A stretch of 64,000 nucleotides of DNA from Diphasiastrum complanatum (lineage: Eukaryota; Streptophyta; Lycopodiopsida; Lycopodiales; Lycopodiaceae): assembly GCA_029204225.1 (NCBI GenBank), contig CM055106.1, forward strand, positions 17,494,149 to 17,558,148, given 5' to 3'. Position 1 is the stretch's first letter. Every line of letters starts with the position of its first letter. The position numbers were made by a program, and so were the translations under genes. This document shows positions 21,690-32,612 of this stretch, piece after piece. The notes under the pieces are model-generated. The model ran no database searches. It worked only from the letters and a program-made list of their open reading frames with translations, and had not been told where the DNA came from.

Positions 21690-22338
21690 GTATATATATA
21701 TCCTAGAGTATCTAAAAACATTTGAAAACAATATTTTTTCTGCTCTAGATGAGTATCAAGATAAGCTAGACTCAGTTAACATTTTTGATGTTAAAGAAGT
21801 TGTTCCTAGCCCTAATCCAATTCCTTCTATATTTTCCAGTCGAATGTTATTCCCTGATCTGTGGGAAATCTACACAGATTGGGAACTTAACTATTCTCAT
21901 TATTTGGAGGAAGTTAAAGCAAATAATATACTTTGCTCCACTAATCCAATAACCAGACATACTTACAATTATGTAAATATTGGTTCTCTCATTTCCTATG
22001 CACTTCTATCCATTCAACAATTGTACATTAAAGAGAAATTTCCAGAATATACATATGCAGCTCTCTCACTAACTGTCCCTTCTGCAGAGATGTCTAAAAT
22101 CTTGTTTGAGGATAGTTGGTATACTCATCTTGTAAATAATACATTGATCAACAACCTTTTGGCACCATTGGGTAATCGTGGAATGGGAGGTTATCCAAAT
22201 ATATCTTTTCAGAAAGATTACAATCAGATGAATAACTACTTCCTTGCTACAAAAGGGATGACTCTTGAACAAGTTAATGAAGAAAATGAAGTCCGAGCAA
22301 AAGCCATTTCTCATAGAACGCCAGCCAACAGGAAGTGA
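21690..22338 (+). CDS. ORF of unknown family fused downstream of truncated E2 gag
   Basis: An open frame of about 216 codons in a frame different from the E2 gag. It has no stop and a normal-looking composition. It includes LFPDLWEIYTDWELNYSHYL, LISYALLSIQQLYIKEKFP and NNLLAPLGNRGMGGYPN, and ends SHRTPANRK. I do not recognise a domain. No plausible start codon lies at the junction, so the N-terminus is probably missing or supplied by the fused upstream frame. Downstream are three palindromes and about 1 kb of non-coding leader-like sequence. It could be a fragment of a mobile or viral-derived element or of an old gene; none of these is supported by a motif. Confidence 0.35.
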
Positions 22339-22563
22339 CGAAGGAAAATGTAAGAAATTTGTTTGTGAGCCGCTGCATAGCTGAGGAAGGGGATATGTGG
22401 AGCCTCATGATCCCACATTATCCAAAGTTATTGTCTTATATTGTAAATTTTTTCAATTTTTATACATGTAAATTTGCTATAGTGCCTAAATTCATGTAAA
22501 AACACTGTTTTAGTGATTTCGGGACAATCCCAAGTCCCATTCTTTTCTTTTATGAGATCTTAT

Positions 22564-22658
22564 GCTCAAAATTAAGTTCAATCGCACAAACTTGAAAAAG
22601 ACCTATGCTCGAACTTAAGTTCGAGCACATGCTCTTTTGTTCGAACTTAAGTTCGAGC
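22564..22658. repeat. Array of three GAACTTAAGTTC palindromes
   Basis: Perfect 20-bp palindrome GCTCGAACTTAAGTTCGAGC at 22607-22626. A second copy at 22639-22658 contains a perfect 16-bp core. A decayed third (GCTCAAAATTAAGTTCAATC) lies at 22564-22583. No reading frame explains the symmetry. Confidence 0.85.
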
Positions 22659-22659
22659 A

Positions 22660-23670
22660 CACAAGCATGTACTAGAGAGGATAGAGAGAAAAATTTATTC
22701 ATTCCAAAATCAAGAAATTCTCCCAATATTACTAAAATAGAGTTTAAATGCTTATTTGCATTTTGCAAATTCATTTTTAGATTAGAACTCGGGACATTTT
22801 GTGCGACGTTCTATAAAGACGCATTAGTGGATCTCAACCGACATCTTAACGATTGGTAAACGACATTCAAGCCGGTGATTGTTCCTATAAGGTTGACACT
22901 TTGAGTATCAATAGAGAGAGAAGAGAGCCAGTTTCTATAAGCTTGAGCATTCTTTCCCTCTGCCATCTCTTATAGTATTACTTTTTATCAGTTGAGTGCA
23001 TACACTCTGAATGATCTGTAACTGTTTGTGATACTTCTCTGTCTGTGTCACACATACTTTTCATTTCTTACTGAATTTCAGTTCTCTAACGTGGATTTTC
23101 AGGCATCACTAGAGAGCGACAATTCTAACTAATGTGTGCAAGGAATTAGCTGAAGTTGTTAAGCATAACCATAAGCAGAACTTCTTTCAATTCTGAATGA
23201 GCTATGTGTTCAGATAATGAACTTGACTGTTGCTCTGTTTTATTTGCTTCTTGTGATAAGAACTAATTCTCTGTATTCGATTAAGAGGAATTATTAGCCA
23301 ATTCGATTCTGTTTGATGAATCTATTTGCTAGTTGTTGTCTGATCTGATTGCTTACTATTATCCTAAGAGCCTGGAAGATAAGGTAACCTTTATAATCAC
23401 AGACCTTGACCAAATCATTTCACCATTGGTGTTTTTGGATGCCAATTTACCCAAATATCTTTGGATAACCAGATATGTCGCGGTAGTATTCATGTGAATA
23501 TTACACATCACATTATATTTACCTTCTTACATACACTTATCATACAAAAGAAGAGATTATTCTCTCTCTTGGGGAACGATCAAACCTTTTACACTACTTA
23601 GTTCATTGATTTTGTGAAAATCTATAACGACTAGGCCACCACAATGATGCTCCATTCCTTCTTGTCTCAT
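22660..23670. other. No gene seen
   Basis: No supported frame. It has pyrimidine-rich stretches, a CTATAAG sequence near 22935 and runs resembling a transcript leader, but no motif I can assign. Confidence 0.3.
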
Positions 23671-23671
23671 C

Positions 23672-24480
23672 CTACAAAAGCATAACTATTACTCTGGACA
23701 ATATTATATCTGAGTGTGTGGCAGTCATCATCACCCAGTTTTTGTAAGAGAATGACAAATTGGACAATAAGTTCATTAGAACATCGGAGTCTTCGATCAC
23801 TGAACCTATTGTCGCCAACTGCTCCATCAAAGACTTGAATTGATTAATGTGACTCTGAACAGAACCACCTTCTGACGAATCACCTTCGTATAAAGTATTC
23901 AATATATCCCAAGCTTCTTTCGATGATCGAGATTGCCTGATGTTGCCAATCTGTGTGTCGGTGATGTTATGGGTGATCAAGACGAAAGCCTTGCCATCCC
24001 TGAGCTATTACTTGGAAATGGCTTGCACATCGACACTTGGAATCAGTTCGGTTCAATCTACTATTTTCCAAAGTTCTCTACCCATCAGTACTACTTGACA
24101 AGTCTTTGACCCACTACATTGGAAAGCTTAAAGATAACTTCATCTTCTGCTTTAGCAACAAGTACAATCTAGAAGGACAAATTGAGGTTCTGAAATGCAA
24201 AGCACTATCGAAACACATCACAGAGGTGGAGTTGTCACCATCAGTACCCAAGGTGTACTGTGTTCTATGAAGAGTAATGGGTGGCCTGCACATATTGCTC
24301 ACCTTTGAGCTTAGTGGTGTCAACATCGGGAGTTGGGCTTTGGCTGCCAATCCTGCTCCTGCACCTGTTTCTACTTCTCCATCTCTCTCTAGCCTCAATT
24401 GCATCCAACGCATCTTGGTGAAGCAATGCCATTATTCTGGGATTTCTGGCACTTTCATATCTTCTGAAATTGGTCACTCA
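23672..24480 (-). pseudogene. Ty1/copia gag fragment
   Basis: Read downwards. 24010-23672 encodes the gag (UBN2) domain: ITHNITDTQIGNI, SSKEAWDILNTLYEG, HINQFKSLMEQLATIGSVI and LLSNLSFSYKNW. Upstream, 24477-24265 (TKLKGEQYVQ) may be the start of the same gag, but several stops lie between. No LTR, primer site or pol is visible. Confidence 0.7.
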
Positions 24481-24489
24481 TAGCTAGCC

Positions 24490-26070
24490 AAGTAGAAACA
24501 AAATTAGGAAACTGAATGCACAATAAGTGAAAAAGATACTCTGACCCTCTAAGAGGTGAAGTGCACAAATGGGAACCCATGGACCTTTTATAGTGTACTG
24601 ATCTATTTATAGTAGGTGGTCGTTAAAAATGTTTTGCTTCTTTTTTGAATATAGTGAATTCATATATAGTCACAAAATTTGACATATCATCACGTGCTTG
24701 TAAAAAATATTCCAACCAAGCTCATTAAGAACCACAGGATCAATATAAAGCCAAAAACATGCATAGTATAAAATCCAAAAGTGGAAATCTATGACCCAAA
24801 ATTGGCCTCTTTGTGATTATCATTTTTATTAAAAGTTTGTGCATATTCAATTTTATTAAGAAGCCATGTTATAAGCCAAATGCTCTGTGATGCTATTATA
24901 TAATTCCATCATTCTTGTTACAGCACCTTAGTCCCAATGGACTTTAAGTGTGCCTAAATCACAAATGAAATGCATTTCTGCTCTTTTTCCGCTCATGTCC
25001 TAATCTGCAAAACTAGACACCAAATTATTAACCTTGTTGCATACATCCAATAAGAATGTAGATATTCATATGTTTAAGAATAAGGCTTAATGTAAGAGCT
25101 CACATCTATTTCATTGAGATTGAAGACAATTTGTTGGCACATCAGTAAATATCAATCAAGTTCGTAGATCTTCTAGACTGCACTCAATATTGATACAAAC
25201 TTTTTGTATTTTATCGTGTGGCAGATGGATAGATATTTTAACTTCTTGCTCATTCATCTTAGTGTCCAAGGCATCCCATCGGCCATGACTAAACTTATAT
25301 CGTAAAACTTAATGAGCATGTTTGATGCGTAATGTGGTACCTTACAATCATTGTTTCAAGACATAAATTACACCTTATTAAATCACCTTTGTGCTCTATT
25401 TCCATTGAATCCCATGAGGAAAATATGATGTCCAACAATGAGGATTGTGTTGCTTTCCATGCCCACATGGTATTTGTTTTCCTAAAAGGCAATATTTTGA
25501 ATATGCCAACAGATATAGTGAACCCCACAAAGCTGCTGGTGTAAACTTGTTTGGAGCCGAATGTTGGCTTTGTATTTATAGCACACTCTTTAAGAAGTTG
25601 TCTCTTGATTCATTCAATAGTGAATGGATCAACATAGGGCCAATCATTAGAATTGATCATATGCTCAAAAGTGGCTCTAATTTGCCATGGCCCAAGTTCT
25701 TTTTTGGAACTTCATACATGTGATTGTAAAAGTAGATGCCCACTTTGATAAGAGCAGAAAACATTAACTCACCATGTCTCAATTCTCCATATTTTGCATT
25801 ACTATTTGCTAATCAAAGCTATTTGAGGGAAAAAAAAAAGTTGAGAATGTCATAGGCACCCAAATCTAATTGGAATCTTGGATGTGTGCAACAATGGAAG
25901 CTAGTTGATTCTCTCGCTTTCTTAATTAACTAGAAGCCACTATGTATAATTTAATGGTAATGGTTGACAAGCAATAGAATGTGTGAGAGCTTGAGCTAAG
26001 AAAAGCAACAATAATGAAAGAAAGAGACTACTTGTTGAGTATAGATAAATAGAGGTCGTTTAGAGACAAA
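24490..26070. other. No gene seen
   Basis: AT-rich. Short open frames on both strands at 25295-25723 show no conserved pattern. A minus-strand IRCNLC...H--H segment near 25340-25390 faintly resembles a BED-type finger but lacks supporting context. Confidence 0.3.
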
Positions 26071-26071
26071 C

Positions 26072-26954
<883 letters not shown>

Positions 26955-28072
26955 TCAACTGAGCAATATGGTCATTAAGAAATTGTCTCTCTCATATGGA
27001 TCCAGATGCTCAATCGATCTTCTTTTGCTCAACTCTATGTAACTTGCATACACTGCTAAAGCAGATGATCTTTTGGGTACATTTTCAGAAACATAACCCA
27101 ATATTTTTATAGCTATATCCCTCTTGACAAAAATGATTTTGTATGTACTGTTAGGATATCTATGTCCATCACAAAAATAGGACAATGCCTTTATTGCCAT
27201 TACTATAGTTCTTGCTTGTGAATAAAAGTTGTCATGTTGAATACAAATTTTATTTTGTACAAAGTATTTCAGGTAATGGCACAATGTTGAATCCTTTTGG
27301 CCAACAACACCTCGGACACCTCCTCTTCTCGTAGCAAAATCATCACCTTCAATGGTGTCCTGCAACATAAATATGAAAAATTGTAATCAATTTAATTTTC
27401 AGATGGATTTTGGTTAAATACAATGCTAAATATGATTATGATGGAATAAGAAAATTAAAATTACCATGTCATGCTATTCATACTCCAACAATCCTTTTCC
27501 ATGCAAGTCATGCCCAGCAGGAATACTTCTCACTACCTCAGAAAAAACGTATTTCTTTGGAGGAGGATATCTTTTTTGAAACTCAATGAACTCCTCCTCA
27601 CTAGAAGCATTTGCTCCATAGACTAGACATTGTTGCCTTGTAATTTGTAAGGCCTGCTCTCCAAACTTCCAACCACCTTCATCTTCATAGTCAATCCCTT
27701 CAATTAAATCATCATGATTGAAGTCTGTTATATCCAAAAATTTTGACAATGCATTGGCTAGTACAAATAGGATCTCGTCCTCTCCCATGTCTAACACATC
27801 CCCAATATCATTCAATAAAAAATATGGCTGGCTATTCATATGGTATACAGGAATGTCAAGCAGTGTCTTGCTTTTATCGTGTTCTTCTACACCTGATGTA
27901 CAAGATATTACCATTGACCGTGATAGACCAGGGTCATACATCGAAGCCAGCCTAGCCTCTTCCTCATTACCCAATACTTCATCTTCTAAATTTTTGTCCA
28001 CATCGACAGTACATCTCTGAGTAGATGTTCTACTTGAAGAACAAACACCAAGTGATCTGGATGTTGGGTTGC
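26955..28072 (-). CDS. Uncharacterised two-exon gene or gene fragment
   Basis: Exon 1 (about 28072-27455) is open for about 200 codons apart from a TAG near its end. It encodes an acidic N-terminus, LDIPVYHMNSQPYFLLNDIG, FLDITDFNHDDLIEGIDYED and FQKRYPPPKKYVFSEVV. A GT donor after HDM and an AG acceptor before DTIEGDDFATRRGG define an intron of about 90 nt. Exon 2 (27364-26955) encodes KDSTLCHYLKYFVQNKIC, QARTIVMAIKALSYFCDGHR and a Leu/Ser C-terminus. I do not recognise the family. The long frames with a plausible intron argue for a real coding origin. Given the surroundings it may be an accessory gene of a DNA transposon, which is inference. The internal TAG suggests decay. Confidence 0.45.
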
Positions 28073-28089
28073 ATCAAGTATAAAGATAG

Positions 28090-28748
28090 ATATGAAAAAA
28101 ACAAAGGCTATGCCCTCAGTTATAAACCTACATGATCTTCTATGGGAGCATTCTAGTTCAGTTTTTAGAGTTCGTTTTAGAGTTTTGCTATTAGCGCTTA
28201 CTGCTTATCAATGGAAGTGCAAATCCGACAGAGTTTTTAGAGATAGCTTAGAGTACGCGATTTCTATCCGCAATTGTCTTGTGCTCATCATTTTGCTAAA
28301 TCAATCTATCTTTTATTGCATTCAGTATTATGTGAGAATTTTTGTGAGTGCATACTGCTTTTGTCTGATAATTCGATTCTTCATTGTTTGGCTACGTAAT
28401 CACTTTAGCTCTGATGATTTCAAAGTTACTTGCTAAAAGATTGAACATGACTCTTGTCAGTATGTTTTGTTCAAAATTGATAGGCATAGTCATGCATTAG
28501 GAAAAAGTAGGCTCAGTTTGCTGCGCTCAATAAGTCGTTCACAAGCTTCGACTTGTCATTATTGCATTATCACCTCTTTCCAACATCCTTAGATAGCATA
28601 GCTTATCTTTAGGCAATGGTTTGGTTATTCCATCATCAAATATTTAATTAGTACAACAATACTCTATTTTAATCAGATTACCCTACACTAAGGCTCTGAC
28701 ATAATGATCTCACCTCCATGAGACCGCATAGGTCAAAGTAAATTAAAA
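28090..28748. other. No gene seen; possible LTR debris
   Basis: No supported frame. It contains a short segment (ATAGGCATAGTCATGCATTAG near 28481) similar to one near 1884. A TATGTCAGAGCC sequence near 28697 on the minus strand resembles a tRNA-iMet primer site but is on the wrong side of the neighbouring copia fragment. Confidence 0.25.
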
Positions 28749-28943
28749 TCAACAATTGTGTCTCGCGCTTTCTTTCATAATGGGGAAAAGAGTTGGTAAT
28801 TTGTTTTCCATACAAGTATCACACTTTGCAATGTCTGAATTAAAATCAAAATCAAATTCCCTAACGAGGTTTTCGTTGGCTAACTTTTGATGACCTGTTA
28901 ATCCAAGGTGTCCTAATCTTTTGTGCCAAACATTGTTTCTCAT
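28749..28943 (-). pseudogene. Ty1/copia pre-integrase fragment
   Basis: Encodes NNVWHKRLGHLGLTGHQKLA, then CDTCMENK: the H-H-C-C zinc-binding GAG-pre-integrase domain between copia protease and integrase. Only about 60 residues remain. Confidence 0.8.
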
Positions 28944-28999
28944 GTTCTTTGTGGTACTAACACAAGCAATCTTGTGAATAATATCAAATCATTAAGACT

Positions 29000-29592
29000 C
29001 AAAATGTCCCTTTGATCTTTAATTAGATAGACAAGCAAATCACCAATCTTGCCAATGTAGAAAAACCAACATCTACACTATGAATGAGATGCAAACTCTA
29101 ATAGATCTTGATCAAACATCAATCAAAACATAAACTAATGTTCTTTTCTATACAAAAACAATAAGCTATTTTTCTGTACAAATAACGATAAGAATTGCAA
29201 GATATCACAAGTATAGTGCACCAATGGATAGTAGAACCCAAGAGAACCATGTATAAGCATGAATGAGATAAGAGAGAGAGAATGTCTTCTCTTCCCATGA
29301 GTTACATCCTTTTATAGCAGGTCCAAACCTGAATTCAAACTTTGGTTTCCCTTCATAATGAAGACCCTACTACTTTTGTGACTAGATTCAATGTATCTAC
29401 TATTCAAATTGAATCTTTCCAAAACTCGTGTTCTATAATTTCCCACACTTTTCAAAAGTACTTATTCAAATGCTTTCAGGCTAATATAACTTTGAAAAGT
29501 CAAACTCTAAGTCTAATATGAAAATTGGCCTCAATTGCCAAATATACAAATATGACCAAAATAGCAAAACTAGTTGAAATCTTTTACACTCC
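29000..29592 (-). repeat. Probable 3' LTR of a minus-strand copia element
   Basis: On the minus strand the RNase H end is followed by GAAGAGGGAGTG and then TGTAAAAGATTTCAAC, a polypurine tract and LTR start at about 29592. The far end is unresolved (about 29000). Confidence 0.5.
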
Positions 29593-29595
29593 CTC

Positions 29596-30018
29596 TTCAA
29601 CTAGTTTAAGCATAGACTTTGAAAACACTCCAAGTGAAGCCCTATTCTTCATGAACAAGTCCTTTCTCAATGCTTTATCAGCTACACATTCCCTTGAGGA
29701 CACATGTTGAAGCTCCACCTGCTTTGCCGTGACTTGCTCATTCACAAAGTGATATGCCACCTCAATATGCTTGCTCCTAGCATGAAAGATAGGATTGGTT
29801 GCCAACCTTTGGGCTGATAAATTGTCACAAAAGATGATTGGGCTCTCTGAAAAATCCAGCAAGTGAAGATCCTTGATCATCCTCTTGATCCATACCATCT
29901 CCTTTGTGCAATGTGTAAGAACTTTGTACTCGGCCTCACTAGATGACAATGAGATAGTGGCTTGTTTCTTCGACTTCCAAGATATAGCTCCATCACCTAC
30001 AAAAATACAATGAGCACT
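29596..30018 (-). pseudogene. Ty1/copia RNase H fragment
   Basis: Encodes GDGAISWKSKKQATISLSS, SEAEYKVLTHCTKEMVWIKR, FCDNLSAQRLATNPIFHARS and KHIEVAYHFVNEQV, the copia RNase H domain, followed by a C-terminal tail. RT is missing upstream, where plus-strand gypsy-like gag sequence begins. Confidence 0.88.
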
Positions 30019-30019
30019 A

Positions 30020-30600
30020 ATGGAATTGGAGAAACTCACTAAGGAGTTTCGAGACACCTTGATGTCTATCCAAAGCCATATGCCTGGTCAGCTACCCTCT
30101 TTGCACGGGTACCTTATAGACGACGAAATATCTGTTGCCCACACTGTCGGGCTACACATCCTGTTAATGCTTGCCCTTCATATCAGCATATTCAAGGCAA
30201 TTCCGTACAATGATATGAAGAACCACCATCCAACTCTGGACAATCATTGCCTTACCACGACAACCATTTGAAAAACCCAGAAATCTTTGCCATACAAGAT
30301 GGCTATGCGATTCAACAAGGACTGATGAACAACAAATGCTTCATCTACGGTGAAGCATGCCACTTTATGGTTGATTGTACAATCAAAACAAAATACCATG
30401 CCAAATGCCCCGACTATGTTAAAAAAAATAGTTTCAAAGACTGTCCACAACCCAGTAACATCCTACCTGCCTGCTACATTCGTTATCGATCCGGTTAGGA
30501 TCCTCACTACAACACAACCCGAGCACCATAGCACCCAACCGCTAACCCTGTCGCTCACTCGAGAAGTTCTTTGAAAACTTCTACATTACCACAACCTTAC
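30020..30600 (+). pseudogene. Degenerate retrotransposon gag end with zinc-knuckle remnant
   Basis: Two plus-strand frames across a frameshift. A Gln/His/Pro-rich first part is followed near 30336 by CFIYGEACHFMVDC, which matches a CCHC zinc knuckle with one Cys replaced by Tyr and an extra Cys before His. A basic/Pro-rich tail follows. This is the usual layout of a Ty3/gypsy gag C-terminus. No pol follows. Confidence 0.5.
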
Positions 30601-31682
30601 CAAATTGATAGTCAAACATAGACGTTATATGAAATGAGTTATTGCAAGACAATGAGAAAACATACATTCCATAATCTACTTCTATTCCCAGACAAGAGCA
30701 ACTTCCCCAGTGAATTGAAATTTTATTTATGCTCTTGCAACCTCAAATCTATATGTCTTAACACTTTCTGATGAGATTTCCAACAACTGCATATATCAAA
30801 ATGAATCTGAAAATCGAAAATCTTAAAGAGATCCATTTTATGAATCTCATGATCCGATGAATACTAATGGGAATAGTATCTTCTCCTTCTATGCCTTTCA
30901 AGCCATATCTTACAATATCTGCTATCAATGATGGTAGATTTAGTGTCTCCAATCCTACCTTGTTTTTAGCAAGGGCATATTAGAGTTTGTCATTACTCTA
31001 AAACCAACCAATGGAAACATGAAACTATGACGGTGAATTATCCATGTTGATGAATAAAAGTTTTGATTGACAAGTGCCATATAGTTATCTGTAGGAAAAT
31101 TACTAGGAATTCTCCTTCAGAGAACATGATGGAAGTTTGAATAAATCAAACTAATTTTAGTGTCTTCAATCATGTCTAATTCTGGTCTATGCACTATTGA
31201 ATATTTTAGCATGTAGATTTAGGAGATATGTGTGTGAGTGCGACAGACAATTTTAGATAGTCAGAAACAACTAAAAAAAAATTCATCTGTTGCAAACTTT
31301 GATCAATCAAATTTTTATAGTTATGATTTTAATTCTTCTGTATACATCTCTTGCTGCCTTATGCATACAATGAGTAAGTGTACATGTATTTATATTGTCA
31401 CAGGATAGGTCTTTTGGCCTTGTTCCTTCTGTAACAGCCGATCTAACCGTTAAGACGGTTGATATAAAATAATGTTTTGTTTTCAGAGTTCATTTATTTT
31501 TTGAGTTCAAATAATGTTTGAACAAGAATAAATTTCGAACAAGAATAACAATGTTTTGAGTTTGGTTTCTCAGCCTTTGTCAATTAGACTGTGCACTTTG
31601 TTGGTAGAACCGAGATTTGTCTGTTGAGGTGTTCTACAATCCCTCTCAAAGTGGGCAGTTGGATTAACCCCAATCTTCTTCG
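30601..31682 (-). other. No gene seen; minus-strand copia 3' LTR likely from 31635 downwards
   Basis: Minus-strand CACTTTGAGAGGGAT then TGTAGAACACCTC at about 31635 fits a polypurine tract and LTR start following the RNase H fragment at 31683-32018. The other LTR end is not found. A short inverted repeat AACCGT-TAAG-ACGGTT lies near 31446. The rest is unassigned. Confidence 0.35.
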
Positions 31683-32018
31683 CTACTTCTCGAACAAAGT
31701 TTCTATATGTTTTGTTTTCGAATGAAATACATGATCTTTCATAAGATAGATTGCTGAAGTGTTATCCATTAGTAAGACATAAGATTCAATAATAATTTCA
31801 TCAAATCCTTCCAACATTTGTTTGATCCATATTAGCTCATTTTCCATCTTTGTTGCTACTACATATTCAGCCTCACACGAAGATTGAGCTATTGATGTTT
31901 GCTTCTTGTTTATCCAAAGTATGGCTGCACTAGATGCTAGAGTACAACCTCCTAAAATGCGTTTGCTATCATCCTTCATGGATGACCAGGAAACATGATA
32001 TAGAGCAAGGACATTCAT
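31683..32018 (-). pseudogene. Ty1/copia RNase H fragment
   Basis: Encodes DDSKRILGGCTLASSAAILW, NKKQTSIAQSSCEAEYVVAT and LLMDNTSAIYLMKDHVFHSK, then TKHIE. The domain order is right for copia RNase H, but the sequence differs clearly from the C1/C2 type, so it comes from another copia lineage. RT is absent. Confidence 0.88.
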
Positions 32019-32029
32019 AAATCCATTTC

Positions 32030-32407
32030 ACAAGAGAACCAATCTACTTTATTGAAATGAAGATATGTACATGTGTAGCAAACTCGAGTTGGTCTCTTTT
32101 TATAGTAGAGAGGAGGACCCTGGCCTCTGAATCCTATTGGTTCATTTCTGCCTCCCTAACTATTTAAATTTAAAAAAGAGTGGAAATCATTCAAATTGGA
32201 GGGAAACCCAACTTTATTCACTAACTTGACATTTAGGCCCAGCGATATTAAAAGTCCCGCAAAAAGGCCTAAAGTTCTTTTATTAACTTTCTAATTAATC
32301 AAATCTCTATGTGATCATCGAGTTGGACTTACACACACAGGGTGCCAAATTCCTCTCACTTATTAACTAGGGTTAGGGTTGCCTTGGGGTCTGCAAACCC
32401 TCCAACA
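32030..32407 (-). repeat. Ty3/gypsy 3' LTR, partial
   Basis: On the minus strand GGTGGGGGATAT (32410-32425) is a typical gypsy polypurine tract. It is followed by TGTTGGAGGGTTTGC at 32407, the LTR start. The layout resembles the putative LTR at 6600-7376. The distal end abuts the copia RNase H fragment near 32025. Confidence 0.6.
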
Positions 32408-32612
32408 ATATCCCCCACCAAAACTGATGTGGTCCTACGACACCTGCAAGATGCAGTTACTGTGGGCTTTTATTTGCTTCACATCAAATCTTTATTAAAT
32501 GATACTGCACCTTCTCCATGAAATCGAGTCGGACAGTGTTGAAATTTAAATTGTGTGACAAAAAACAATGGTGGGCTCCGGCGATCCACTTTGAAGTTGT
32601 CCAGGTTGTGAA

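Noticed and set aside
24037-24483. Plus-strand frames of 68-77 codons
   Set aside because: No motif; they lie opposite the copia gag remnant.
25295-25544. Possible BED-type zinc finger on the minus strand
   Set aside because: Only one C--C and one H--H pair with wrong spacing and no flanking transposase sequence.
28690-28710. Minus-strand tRNA-iMet primer site
   Set aside because: Only partial match and located downstream of the pre-integrase fragment in element orientation, which is the wrong order.
30758-30952. Minus-strand 64-codon frame
   Set aside because: No recognisable motif, no start context and no neighbours of the same origin.
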